Both the position numbers and the translations under genes were made by a program. Below are positions 40,813 through 49,837 of a DNA stretch of 64,000 bases, in pieces. This DNA comes from Lepidodermella squamata (lineage: Eukaryota > Gastrotricha): assembly GCA_047495785.1 (NCBI GenBank), contig JBLDXI010000075.1, forward strand, positions 36,175 through 100,174, in the 5' to 3' direction. The stretch's first letter is position 1. Each line of letters opens with the position of its first letter. A model generated the notes under the pieces. It was not told the origin of the DNA. It made no database searches and was given only the letters and a program-made list of their open reading frames with translations.

Positions 40813-41925
40813 TCACACGCCGGCGAACGTGCAAACATGCTTGTATTCTGCATCTGAGATATTTTTATGTTTCAGAAGTAAATCAGCTATGGATACTAAT
40901 TCATTTTTAATTTCTTTATTGTTGTTGCCAGCTTTTATTTCGCCAATGCAATGTAATAGCCTTGTTTTTGCATCCTTGACATTCAGAAATAGTGATTCTC
41001 CTTTTAAAACCCTATTTACCTTAGAATGTTTTTTAGGTTCGAAATTGGTCCTTCTTATTATTTCTTTATACATATCAATATCTTCATTTGTATAGCTGTA
41101 CTTCTTTGGATCGTAATTTTTGAATAACAAATGTTTTACTCCATTGGTTATATTCATATTAAAAACTATCGCATTATTTTTCTTCCTAATGCATAATTTG
41201 TTACTAGCAAGATCTTTAATCTTAGCATAATATTTCCCAAATTTTATTAAATTTTTTGGAATTGGTTTAGCAAATCCGCTGCCGCTCTGTTCCCCAGTTA
41301 GTTTCTCTAAGGCTGACCTGTATTTTTTAAGTTCTCCAATTTCGAATTTTATTTGATTGTATTCCTCTGATTCTTTTTTACCACCACGTGTCAAAGTAGC
41401 TAAACGTGATCCTAAAACCCTCTTATTATATTCAGATATATCATGTATGACATCTTCAATATTATCAGCTTCAATGTCATCAACCAGGGGGAAATTATGT
41501 TTCTTGATTACATTCTCATTAATGCTTTTCATATCGATCTCAGGCTCTCGAGCACTTTGATATTCTTCATATGTGTTTTCATCTCTATCAGTTGACTCAC
41601 TTTTTGATAATGGGCTTGAAGGTTCCAATTTAGGTTGCTTTAATTCAGATTTAACTTCTTGGGCTATTTCTTTGGCTATCACCTCAGGTTTCATTCTTGT
41701 TAAATTATTATTCAATTTTTCTATAGAATTGACAACAGGTCGTTGTTTGATCGCATTTTGAATGGACGCTAGAGGATTCAATTCGGTGTCTACGTTATAT
41801 TTATGCTTCAAAGTGTATGTATCTCCATTGGCAAGGGCGATATTTTGATTGTGCAGATTTTCCTGTTTTTCCAAATTTTTTAAAATTTGAATTTGTTCGG
41901 GTATTGTTAGTTCTTTGATCGTCAT
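40813..41925 (-). CDS. Polinton protein of unknown function (capsid-associated candidate)
   Basis: About 370 aa from the ATG at 41925. The first two thirds are charged and probably helical with low-complexity Ser/Glu stretches. After TGEQSGSGFAKPIPKNL, which contains a plausible protease site, there is a compact domain of about 150 residues. Position between ATPase and penton genes suggests a minor capsid or packaging protein. I do not recognise the family. A TCTAGT element lies 26 nt before this ATG. Confidence 0.6.
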   Translation of the reverse strand: MTIKELTIPEQIQILKNLEKQENLHNQNIALANGDTYTLKHKYNVDTELNPLASIQNAIKQRPVVNSIEKLNNNLTRMKPEVIAKEIAQEVKSELKQPKLEPSSPLSKSESTDRDENTYEEYQSAREPEIDMKSINENVIKKHNFPLVDDIEADNIEDVIHDISEYNKRVLGSRLATLTRGGKKESEEYNQIKFEIGELKKYRSALEKLTGEQSGSGFAKPIPKNLIKFGKYYAKIKDLASNKLCIRKKNNAIVFNMNITNGVKHLLFKNYDPKKYSYTNEDIDMYKEIIRRTNFEPKKHSKVNRVLKGESLFLNVKDAKTRLLHCIGEIKAGNNNKEIKNELVSIADLLLKHKNISDAEYKHVCTFAGV

Positions 41926-41945
41926 GAAAGTGTTTTTAATCAATG

Positions 41946-41951
41946 ACTAGA
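41946..41951 (-). promoter_or_regulatory. TCTAGT motif, gene at 40813-41925
   Basis: Minus strand TCTAGTCATTGATTAAAA, 26 nt before the preferred ATG; the spacing differs from the other copies unless transcription or translation starts earlier. Confidence 0.5.
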
Positions 41952-41954
41952 TAA

Positions 41955-42656
41955 TTACGAATGAAATATACCTATGTAATTTGCTCTCAGTTTCAGCAAC
42001 TTATGCCTGGAATTACAATCAATAATGAAACTACCATGGCGATTGTAAGTGCTGATGCTTTCTTCGTATTTTTTCATAAAGTCTTCTCTTACCATTTCGG
42101 ATGCATATATGTTATGAATAGTTTTAACCTCTCTAAAATCATTCAAATGTTTCAATACAACGAATAAAGCGTTGTCCCTGATTATTTTCGGTACTTTGAA
42201 ATACGATTGAGATAAATACACGACCGAGCAGTTGTATTTTCTACTTCTTATATACAAATCGCCAATATATTTTTCTTGGCTTTTCTTTTCGGTTAAACAT
42301 ACATCATCAAAAATGTATAGATGTTGATAACGCTTATCCAGATCTTCCATTGGTATCGCATCTTTTAAGTCTGTACTAAAATGAATGAGGCTTTCAGAGA
42401 TACCTGATTTCTTCAATTCCTCTTCTTTCCGTCGTTGAACGTTGATTAGAAATTGATACTTATCCTCATCAAGTGTTTTGGAATAAACGTATATTTTATG
42501 AAAAACTGAGTTATGTATGATGTTCAGCAAATCATTAGTTTTACCTGAATTACTAGGCCCGATAATTAATATTCTAGCAGGATGCTGGGGGAAAAATGGA
42601 TTTGGATTTATATAATTATTACTGCCTTGGGAAACTATATCATCAAAATTAATCAT
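41955..42656 (-). CDS. FtsK/HerA-type genome-packaging ATPase
   Basis: About 233 aa from the ATG at 42656. Walker A is GPSNSGKT (residues 33-40) and Walker B is LYIFDDV (near 120), followed by a sensor region (VVYLSQSYFKVP). This is the A32-like packaging ATPase shared by Polintons, adintoviruses and large DNA viruses; it pumps DNA into the capsid. The open frame continues 18 codons upstream into repeat array 2, but those codons are repeat sequence, so the internal ATG, preceded by a TCTAAT motif, is preferred. Confidence 0.9.
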   Translation of the reverse strand: MINFDDIVSQGSNNYINPNPFFPQHPARILIIGPSNSGKTNDLLNIIHNSVFHKIYVYSKTLDEDKYQFLINVQRRKEEELKKSGISESLIHFSTDLKDAIPMEDLDKRYQHLYIFDDVCLTEKKSQEKYIGDLYIRSRKYNCSVVYLSQSYFKVPKIIRDNALFVVLKHLNDFREVKTIHNIYASEMVREDFMKKYEESISTYNRHGSFIIDCNSRHKLLKLRANYIGIFHS

Positions 42657-42668
42657 TCTTATAAATAT

Positions 42669-42674
42669 ATTAGA
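42669..42674 (-). promoter_or_regulatory. TCTAAT start-proximal motif variant, ATPase gene
   Basis: Minus strand TCTAATATATTTATAAGA runs to the chosen ATG (18 nt), supporting that start. Confidence 0.6.
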
Positions 42675-42685
42675 AAATTTGCAGC

Positions 42686-43012
42686 CGAGCTTGTAAGCGC
42701 GACTTTTCATGATTCATCATATTCGAGCTTGTAGGCGTGAATTTCCATGATTCATCATATTCGAGCTTGTAGGCGTGAATTTCCATGATTCATCATATTC
42801 GAGCTTGTAGGCGTGAATTTCCATGATTCATCATATTCGAGCTTGTAGGCGTGAATTTCCATGATTCATCATATTCGAGCTTGTAGGCGTGAATTTCCAT
42901 GATTCATCATATTCGAGCTTGTAGGCGTGAATTTCCATGATTCATCATATTCGAGCTTGTAGGCGTGAATTTCCATGATTCATCATATTCGAGCTTGTAG
43001 GCGTGAATTTCG
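42686..43012 (+). repeat. 38-bp tandem repeat array 2 (about 8 units)
   Basis: Nearly identical units built from GATTCATCATATTCGAGC and TTGTAGGCGTGAATTTCCAT, after one divergent starter unit at 42686-42710. It lies between the divergent ATPase and integrase genes. Unit-to-unit identity is higher than in array 1, suggesting recent expansion. Confidence 0.95.
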
Positions 43013-43021
43013 AAACCAACT

Positions 43022-43027
43022 TCTAGC
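43022..43027 (+). promoter_or_regulatory. TCTAGC start-proximal motif, integrase gene
   Basis: TCTAGCCATACTTCAGAT runs to the ATG at 43040 (18 nt), the only plus-strand copy. Confidence 0.6.
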
Positions 43028-43039
43028 CATACTTCAGAT

Positions 43040-44506
43040 ATGTTTGATCAGATAATTAATAACTTGCCGACTGAATTGCATTTGCCTAGTTTTCCAGGTT
43101 CCAGTGAATATGTGCGGAAAGGTAGTTTTAACAATACGAACAAGTATTCATATGCTGGTCCTGGCACTAAATTTATTCAACGGATAAACGAAGGATACAA
43201 AGGCATAAATGATTTGGATAGAGCAGCAATGCAACATGATGCAGCTTATCATTTTTATAGAGATAGAGAGACACGAACAATATCTGATAGAATTTTGGCT
43301 GAAAGAGCTTTGAAAATTGCTCAGGATCCGAATAAAAATGGTAATGAAAAACTGATGGCAGCTTTTGTTTACAAAACGTTCACAGAGGGTGGTTTAGCTG
43401 ATAAGTTTCAAGGAAAAGGAATGACACTTCGTGAACGAAAGACGAAAGTAAGTTATGTAGAGCCAAAACTAGTAAGTAAAAATGAAACTAAAAAGATTAA
43501 GAAAATCAAGCATGTTCCTAATCTTTCCGAACCTTTAGAAGCGAGTAAAGTAAACTTCCCAATTCTAGCTGATGAATTACATAAACCGGTTAGAAAGCGA
43601 TTTCCAAGACGTAGGGTTATCGTCCATGATGTTGATGAAACATGGGGAATGGATATATGTTTCATGGTTGACTTGGCAGATGACAATGATGGCTACAAAT
43701 ATCTTTTAACTATCATTGATTGCTTTTCAAAATATGCATGGGCTGTGCCATTAAAAACAAAAGATGCTAAAACTGTATTTGATGCATTCATGACTGTTAT
43801 AAATAGAAGTAACAGAAAACCAAAAAATATTTGGGTTGATGAAGGTAGTGAATTTTATAACTCAATATTCACAAAATGGTTAAAAACAAATGATGTCATC
43901 AGATATTCGACGTATGAAAACTTTCATAACCCAATTATAGAGCGATTTAATAGAACGCTTAAAACTATGATGTGGAAGAGGTTCACTCTTGAAAATACAC
44001 GAAGATGGATAAATATGTTAGATACTTTGTTGGATGCTTATAACAATAAGAATCATAGATCAATTAAGATGACCCCATCTGAAGCAGTAAATCCAAATAA
44101 TAAAGAAAAAGTTTTACGAAGTCTCTATCCTAATCCCTCGCCGAAATTGAAAAAGCCAAAATTTATGCTGAATGACATTGTAAGGATTAGTAGAATTAAA
44201 GAGCATTTTGAAAAAGGATTTCATCCAAATTGGTCTGAAGAATTGTTGAGAATAGTAAAAGTCAATGATACATATCCAAGAACATATAAATTAAAAGCAT
44301 TAGACGGAGAGGAAGTAGTTGGTAGTTTTTATGAGCAGGAGTTACTAAAATCTAAAATAAATGAGAGCGATTTATATGACAACAGTATTCACAGGGTTGA
44401 GCAAATATTACAAAGGAAGAAAGTCAAAGGGAAAGATATGGTTTTAATTAAATGGGCAGGATATGACCATCCTACATGGGAAAAAGCAGAAAATATTATT
44501 GATTAG
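43040..44506 (+). CDS. PLA2-like domain fused to integrase and chromodomain
   Basis: One 488-aa frame with three parts. Residues about 36-70 (YAGPGTKF, then DRAAMQHDAAYHF) match the calcium-loop and HD-x-x-Y catalytic motifs of the phospholipase A2 domain found in parvovirus VP1 and some Polinton proteins. A linker with basic residues leads to the retroviral-type integrase core: Asp in GMDIC (about 202), Asp in WVDEGSEF (about 267) and Glu in IIERFNRTLK about 34 residues on. The C terminus (from about 450, HRVEQILQRK through WAGYDHPTWEKAENI) is a chromodomain, likely to direct integration to marked chromatin. Integrase and chromodomain are normal for Polintons; the N-terminal PLA2-like part in the same frame is notable. 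No stop or splice site separates them. Confidence 0.85.
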   Translation: MFDQIINNLPTELHLPSFPGSSEYVRKGSFNNTNKYSYAGPGTKFIQRINEGYKGINDLDRAAMQHDAAYHFYRDRETRTISDRILAERALKIAQDPNKNGNEKLMAAFVYKTFTEGGLADKFQGKGMTLRERKTKVSYVEPKLVSKNETKKIKKIKHVPNLSEPLEASKVNFPILADELHKPVRKRFPRRRVIVHDVDETWGMDICFMVDLADDNDGYKYLLTIIDCFSKYAWAVPLKTKDAKTVFDAFMTVINRSNRKPKNIWVDEGSEFYNSIFTKWLKTNDVIRYSTYENFHNPIIERFNRTLKTMMWKRFTLENTRRWINMLDTLLDAYNNKNHRSIKMTPSEAVNPNNKEKVLRSLYPNPSPKLKKPKFMLNDIVRISRIKEHFEKGFHPNWSEELLRIVKVNDTYPRTYKLKALDGEEVVGSFYEQELLKSKINESDLYDNSIHRVEQILQRKKVKGKDMVLIKWAGYDHPTWEKAENIID

Positions 44507-44626
44507 AGAGTGATGCATTTATGAATTACTCCCTACTGAGTCAAAATGGGAAAAGGGTGGATATATAAGAATGAGTTCAAACTGGCTTTAATGCGTTAAG
44601 TAATATTTATATTTCTCATCTATATA

Positions 44627-44878
44627 TTAAGTCAAGAAAATATTTTTCAATTTATTTGCGATGATGTTACTGACAAGTTCCTCCAATTGTTTTTCCGAAA
44701 TAACCAGCAGCTTATCCGTCGTATTAAGAATCGTATCATTCAATTGCGCCATGTGGAACGTTTCACGCCAGTACTTCTTACAGCTGTTTTTATGAACCTC
44801 TTTATATGCTAATAATTTTTCTTCTTCTGTCAGGTATTTTCTAGGTCTACCTCTGGGTTGCTTATTAATAGTTGTCAT
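44627..44878 (-). CDS. AT-hook small DNA-binding protein
   Basis: An 83-aa protein with an AT-hook, RGRPRKY, near the N terminus, followed by EEEKLLAYKEVHKN and a helical C-terminal half. Similar small proteins occur in animal Polintons and other transposons. It is divergent from the polymerase gene, sharing a 126-bp AT-rich intergenic region, and may bind AT-rich control DNA or the ends. Confidence 0.7.
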   Translation of the reverse strand: MTTINKQPRGRPRKYLTEEEKLLAYKEVHKNSCKKYWRETFHMAQLNDTILNTTDKLLVISEKQLEELVSNIIANKLKNIFLT

Positions 44879-44884
44879 AGTGAA

Positions 44885-45003
44885 TTTCTATATATATTAT
44901 ATCAAGAAAATAATTCTTTAAGCATTTCCAAAAAGAATATGGAAAAAGAAAAAAATTGAAATTTCTATATAAGGAATTATTTTCTTAATATAATATATAT
45001 AAG
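44885..45003. promoter_or_regulatory. divergent promoter with inverted repeat (AT-hook gene / polymerase)
   Basis: The minus-strand reading TATATTATATCAAGAAAATA near 44890-44912 is mirrored on the other side (TATTTTCTTAATATAATATA, about 44973-44996), so both genes begin after the same TATATATA-(A)AGA(A)ATG-like context. A third related block lies at 44617-44643 at the end of the AT-hook gene. Confidence 0.6.
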
Positions 45004-45004
45004 A

Positions 45005-48000
45005 ATGAGTCAAGAAAATTCGTGCATACAGAGTCCAAAGGGTTTTGATATGAAAATGGGTGGAAAAGCCTTCAGAAAGTACATTAAAGAGGGTTTTACA
45101 TATGATGAAATTGGTAAAAAATGGCTTAAAAATGGTCAGCCGTATATTCATCATGTTGTTAATCCTGAAGACGGAAGTTTAATCCCTGTTAATGGGGAAA
45201 TATTTAATCAATTGATAGAACGTAATTATAAATATGAGAAATATAGAAACCAATTAAAAAAATTAGCATCTTTAAATGGCGGAAAAATTGAAGTCGGATC
45301 AAGAGAATTTGTAAAAATGGTTAGAAATACGCATGCTTACGATTCTGAAAATAACATATTAATCAAATATAAAAATAAGATAAGAGAAGGATATGTTTTT
45401 GACCCGATAAATGGTGAGCCTATACTAATAGGTGGAGAAAGATATGAAAGCTTGCGAAGACAGGGCTATGCTATTAAAGATAATTCAAATAAAATGTCTA
45501 AAAGACAGGAAAAGATTGGTTTTGTTGTCAACCCAAAAACAATGAATAAGATCAAAATTGATGGCAATAAATTTCATCAGCTCATTGCGGATGGATATAA
45601 ATACGTTAAAGGTACTAACAGCTTAGAAAAGGATGATTACTTTCATATAGTAAATGTTGATAATTTCGGACATTTCAGAAATATTCTTTCTCGCACTGAC
45701 TTAGAGCCAACAAACACATATGAAATAGATTTTTTCGAATATGCAAGGAAAATTAAACCTAAAGTAATAAACGAATATTGGAAACAATTCACTGAACGTG
45801 GCCCTGTAAAAGCTGTGTTGATAACAGCCTTATATTATCAGGAAAATAACGCGACACCAACTTATAAATGGAGTTCATCAAATGAGAGAGCCCCAACAAT
45901 AATTAGTTGCGATGATATCCCTGGTGTTGTAGAAAATATGTTCACACAAATGGGGTCGAGTATTCAAGAATACCATCAGCGAGATACTGGTGGGACTTTG
46001 TTAGGTATTGGAAATACAAGCGTATGTACATTTACGTATACGCCGCTAGCAGCTGGCTCATATATCGAGACACCCAAATGGATCGCTAATAAAAAAGCTG
46101 TCATTAATGTCCAGAACAAAGATAATAAATGCATAATATGGAGCATTCTCGCTTCACGACATCGATTTGATGATCATGCTTACCGAGTTTCGAAGTATGT
46201 TAAATATGAAAGTACGATAAAAATTGAAGGTGTAAAATTCCCAATCAACATTAAAGATATATCGAAATTGGAAGATATGAATAAAATACGAATAAACATT
46301 ATTGAATGTGGGAAAATTGATAAGGAGGTCCTCTTCCCGTTTTACGTGTCAGATAAAAAATTTCGAGAAGAAGTTAATCTGCTCAGAATTGTTGAAAATA
46401 AGCAAGCACATTACTGCTGGATTAAAAATCCAAGTGCACTTTTATCACGAGTGAATAAGCATGAGCATAAGCGATTCTGGTGTTTCAAATGTTTTCAAGG
46501 TTTTAATAGCGCTGAGTCAAAGCAACAACATATTGATAGACAGAAGTGCAATGAGAAAAATGGGAAAGTTAAAGTTGAAATGCCCTCGGGCGAGTCGGTT
46601 ATGTTTAAAAATTATGGCAAACAACTAAAAATACCATTTGTATTTTATTGCGACGCAGAGAGTTTCCTGGTTAAAACAGATGAGAAAAAGGGAGAAAACT
46701 CGAATATTTTTCAGAAACATGTAGCGAACTCTTTTGGTGCTTACCTTGCAAGTGATGTGGATAGCATCACCTCACGGTATGTAAAATTTGAGGGTGAGGA
46801 ATGCACTGAGAAATTTCTGAGATATTTGATAAAAACCGAATCTTTTTTGAGTTCATATCTGAGAAATACCAACAAGGCGATGCAATTGACAAGGCAACAA
46901 GAAACGGAATATAATAAGGCATCACAGTGTCATATTTGCAAAGGCGTCTTTGTCAATGATTCAGAGAAATTGAAAAAAGTACGAGATCATGATCATCTGA
47001 CAGGTTATTACAGAGGTGCAGCTCATAGTTTATGTAACTTGAAATATAGCTATAGAAATATCAATATACCAGTTGTATTTCATAATTTGAAAGGTTATGA
47101 TGCACATTTGATTTTACAGGCAGCTGGAAAAGTGATAGAGGAAGTAAATGAGGAAAGAATAAAAGAAAGGGATAAGTTACCAAAGGATCAGAAAAATCGT
47201 AGCAAGAAACCTCTGCTACAGATAGGAGCGATTGCGAATAGCTCAGAGAAATTCATTTCCTTCAACATTGGAAAATTAAGGTTCATGGATAGTCTTAATT
47301 TCATGTCAATAAGTTTGGCTGATTTGGTACAAAATTTGAAAAAATCAAACGGAGCGTTTCCTCATTTAAAGAGTCAATTTTCGAGGTTGACAGACCTGCA
47401 ATTAGATCTGATAAAACAGAAGGGATTTTATCCCTATGAATATATGGATGGCCCTGAAAAATTGGATGAGCCTTCGCTACCAGATATTGAACATTTTTCT
47501 AGCAGCCTTCACTCAAGTTCAATAGATGGGAAATTAGAGCGGGTACCAATATCACGAGAAGATTATGAACACGCTAAACGTGTATATAATGAATTTGGCT
47601 GTCGAAAACTGAAAGACTATCATAACCTTTATTTGAAAACTGATGTGTTACTTTTAGCTGATTGTTTCGAAAGTTTCAGGGAAACATGTATGAAATATTA
47701 TACTTTGGATCCTGCTCATTATTTAACGGCACCAAGCTTGTCCTGGGATGCCATGTTGAAGAAAACCGGAGTTCAAATCGAACTATTAGATAACGAAGAT
47801 ATGCTAACATTTGTAGAGGAGGGAATTCGAGGCGGTGTCAGCGTAATTACACATAGATATGCAGGAGCAAATAACAAATACATGTTAGAATACGATCCGG
47901 CGAAGCCTGATTCATATATAATATACCTGGATGCTAATAATCTTTACGGCTATGCCATGTCACAATTATTACCATTGGGACGATATCAATGGGAAAATAA

Positions 48001-49240
48001 CTTGGATAAATATACCACCGAATTTATAATGAATTTAGGAGATGATGATAACACTGGATATATGTTTATGGTAGATTTAGAATATCCTGCAACGCTGCAC
48101 GATGCACATAATGACTATCCATTCTGCCCTGAGCAGACAAGTTGCAACCCTAGCCCTTTCATGCAAAATGTTATCCAAGAATTGAAGCTATCGAAACCGC
48201 CAGCCATAAAAAAGCTGACTCAAAATCTAAATGACAAGACTCGCTATATTATTCATTACAGAAACCTGAAGCAGGCATTGAAAATGGGTTTGGTTTTGAA
48301 AAAAGTGCATAAAGTGTTGATCTTTGAGCAGTCTAAATGGTTGGCACCGTATATTGAATTCAATACTAAGAAGAGAAGTGAAGCTAAAAATGACTTTGAA
48401 AAAGACTTCTTCAAATTAATGAATAATGCCGTATTCGGAAAAACTATGGAGAATCTAAGAAAAAGAGTTGACGTTAGACTTGTGACTCAATCCGCGAAAT
48501 TACAAAAATTGATAAACAAGCCTAATTTCAAAGATGCCAAAGTGATTGCCGAAGATTTATGCAGCGTAAATATGGCAAAAACGTCTATCAAATTTGATCG
48601 TCCGATTATAGTCGGTTTCAGCGTTTTAGAATTATCGAAAACTTTAATATATGATTTTCATTACAACGTGATAAAGAATAGTTATGGCGATAAAGCAAAG
48701 CTATTATTCACTGATACTGATTCACTATGTTATCATGTAGAAACCGCAGATATATATAAGGACATGGAAAGTCTCAAAGAACTGATGGACTTCAGTGATT
48801 ACCCTAAAGATCACGCATTGCATTCAAACATGAACAAGAAAGTTATTGGTAAGTTCAAAGATGAATGCGCGGGAGGTATAACCCTTTCAACCATTACCGA
48901 ATTCGTTGGCCTGAGATCCAAATCATATAGCTTTAAATCTACAGTAATTTCGAGTGCTGGGGATAACTCTGGGCTCTATAAACAGACATCAGTAAAGAAA
49001 GCTAAAGGAGTTGTAAAACATTGTGTGAAAAAGCAGATACAATTTGAAAACTATAAAGATTGCGTATTGAAGCATGTAGTGACTAAAGCTACGTTCAATC
49101 AAATTCGATCGTTTAATCATAAGCTGGTAACTATTCAAAGTACGAAAGTAGCGTTATGTCCATATGATGATAAAAGATGGGTATGTGACGACGGCGTGAG
49201 CACATATGCGCATGGGCATTACACAACGCGTGCACGATAA
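45005..49240 (+). CDS. protein-primed DNA polymerase B (Polinton)
   Basis: 1411 aa. The first about 210 residues carry four units of the form VNPxxxxxIxVxGxxFxxLIxxGYxY (for example VVNPEDGSLIPVNGEIF, FVVNPKTMNKIKIDGNKF), resembling viral 2-cysteine-adaptor repeats without the cysteines. The middle has CIIWSILASRH and a zinc finger (CFKCF..H..KC, about 490). Exonuclease motifs: FYCDAES (about 547), FHNLKGYDAHL (about 692), YLKTDVLLLADCFE (about 874). An inserted CHIC...DHDHLTGYYRG...C HNH-like zinc module lies near 640-680. Polymerase motifs: YLDANNLYG (A, about 975), LMNNAVFGKTMEN (B, about 1139), FTDTDSL (C, about 1237). All catalytic residues are present. It replicates the element from protein-primed ends. 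Confidence 0.95.
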   Translation: MSQENSCIQSPKGFDMKMGGKAFRKYIKEGFTYDEIGKKWLKNGQPYIHHVVNPEDGSLIPVNGEIFNQLIERNYKYEKYRNQLKKLASLNGGKIEVGSREFVKMVRNTHAYDSENNILIKYKNKIREGYVFDPINGEPILIGGERYESLRRQGYAIKDNSNKMSKRQEKIGFVVNPKTMNKIKIDGNKFHQLIADGYKYVKGTNSLEKDDYFHIVNVDNFGHFRNILSRTDLEPTNTYEIDFFEYARKIKPKVINEYWKQFTERGPVKAVLITALYYQENNATPTYKWSSSNERAPTIISCDDIPGVVENMFTQMGSSIQEYHQRDTGGTLLGIGNTSVCTFTYTPLAAGSYIETPKWIANKKAVINVQNKDNKCIIWSILASRHRFDDHAYRVSKYVKYESTIKIEGVKFPINIKDISKLEDMNKIRINIIECGKIDKEVLFPFYVSDKKFREEVNLLRIVENKQAHYCWIKNPSALLSRVNKHEHKRFWCFKCFQGFNSAESKQQHIDRQKCNEKNGKVKVEMPSGESVMFKNYGKQLKIPFVFYCDAESFLVKTDEKKGENSNIFQKHVANSFGAYLASDVDSITSRYVKFEGEECTEKFLRYLIKTESFLSSYLRNTNKAMQLTRQQETEYNKASQCHICKGVFVNDSEKLKKVRDHDHLTGYYRGAAHSLCNLKYSYRNINIPVVFHNLKGYDAHLILQAAGKVIEEVNEERIKERDKLPKDQKNRSKKPLLQIGAIANSSEKFISFNIGKLRFMDSLNFMSISLADLVQNLKKSNGAFPHLKSQFSRLTDLQLDLIKQKGFYPYEYMDGPEKLDEPSLPDIEHFSSSLHSSSIDGKLERVPISREDYEHAKRVYNEFGCRKLKDYHNLYLKTDVLLLADCFESFRETCMKYYTLDPAHYLTAPSLSWDAMLKKTGVQIELLDNEDMLTFVEEGIRGGVSVITHRYAGANNKYMLEYDPAKPDSYIIYLDANNLYGYAMSQLLPLGRYQWENNLDKYTTEFIMNLGDDDNTGYMFMVDLEYPATLHDAHNDYPFCPEQTSCNPSPFMQNVIQELKLSKPPAIKKLTQNLNDKTRYIIHYRNLKQALKMGLVLKKVHKVLIFEQSKWLAPYIEFNTKKRSEAKNDFEKDFFKLMNNAVFGKTMENLRKRVDVRLVTQSAKLQKLINKPNFKDAKVIAEDLCSVNMAKTSIKFDRPIIVGFSVLELSKTLIYDFHYNVIKNSYGDKAKLLFTDTDSLCYHVETADIYKDMESLKELMDFSDYPKDHALHSNMNKKVIGKFKDECAGGITLSTITEFVGLRSKSYSFKSTVISSAGDNSGLYKQTSVKKAKGVVKHCVKKQIQFENYKDCVLKHVVTKATFNQIRSFNHKLVTIQSTKVALCPYDDKRWVCDDGVSTYAHGHYTTRAR

Positions 49241-49450
49241 TAATTCACGCTTACAGGCGCGAGTCTGATGAGTCATCCGATTTTAAATTGTAATAAGTGA
49301 AAATACACGCTTACAAACGCGAGTGTGATGATTCATTATAATTTTAAATAGCAATAAATCGAAATAATGAACAAGCTATATAAATAACCCTGTGAACATA
49401 TTGACTTTTAATGAAACACGCTTGCAAGCGCGAACCCAGCATGATGAGTC
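49241..49450 (-). repeat. three degenerate 38-bp-type units in opposite orientation
   Basis: Blocks beginning TTCACGCTTACAGGCGCGAG, ACACGCTTACAAACGCGAG and ACACGCTTGCAAGCGCGAA, each followed by TGATGA(G/T)TCAT, are reverse-complement relatives of the units in arrays 1 and 2. The last one merges into the right terminal repeat, mirroring the unit in the left repeat. Confidence 0.8.
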
Positions 49451-49557
49451 ATCAAAATTCGAGGAAAAACCTGCGGCAAATATTTGTTAATTTTTTTGAA
49501 AAAAATGTGTTTTTTATAATTCTCACATAACTTTATTTTTGAAAAAATATATAATTT
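49426..49557 (-). repeat. inner part of the right terminal inverted repeat
   Basis: Reverse complement of about 30535-30675 on the left (shared AAACCTGCGGCAAATATTT and TGTGTTTTTTATAATTCTCA). The match stops near 49557, where a 1.6-kb insert begins; the outer part resumes near 51200. Confidence 0.88.
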
Positions 49558-49837
49558 GATTTTTTTCTGTGACCTTGAAAATTATCATGTACACGTGGCG
49601 GTTTTAGCACGTTTCCGGCATTTGCATCGATTTCACTCGTTCTTTGCGCTGTTCTTTTACCATCATTCGCGTCCATCGATTTCAGTAATTTATTCAATAG
49701 TTAGTCGATCTTCGCCTTTTAATTGGCCTTTTCATTTTCAATGACTGCCTTATTCAGAGTTGCGAAGTCTTGCGAAGTCTTAATTCCTGTTTACTCATCT
49801 TAAAACCCTGTCGATAATATTCCATTTATATTTTTAG

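Noticed and set aside
34915-41761. numerous plus-strand frames within the Polinton structural block
   Set aside because: They are antisense to recognisable capsid, protease and ATPase genes.
42657-42710. N-terminal extension of the packaging ATPase
   Set aside because: The extra codons are part of the 38-bp repeat, and the TCTAAT motif sits before the internal ATG.
42686-43012. CRISPR-like array
   Set aside because: The 38-bp units are head-to-tail with no unique spacers, and the DNA is from an animal genome; it is a tandem repeat.
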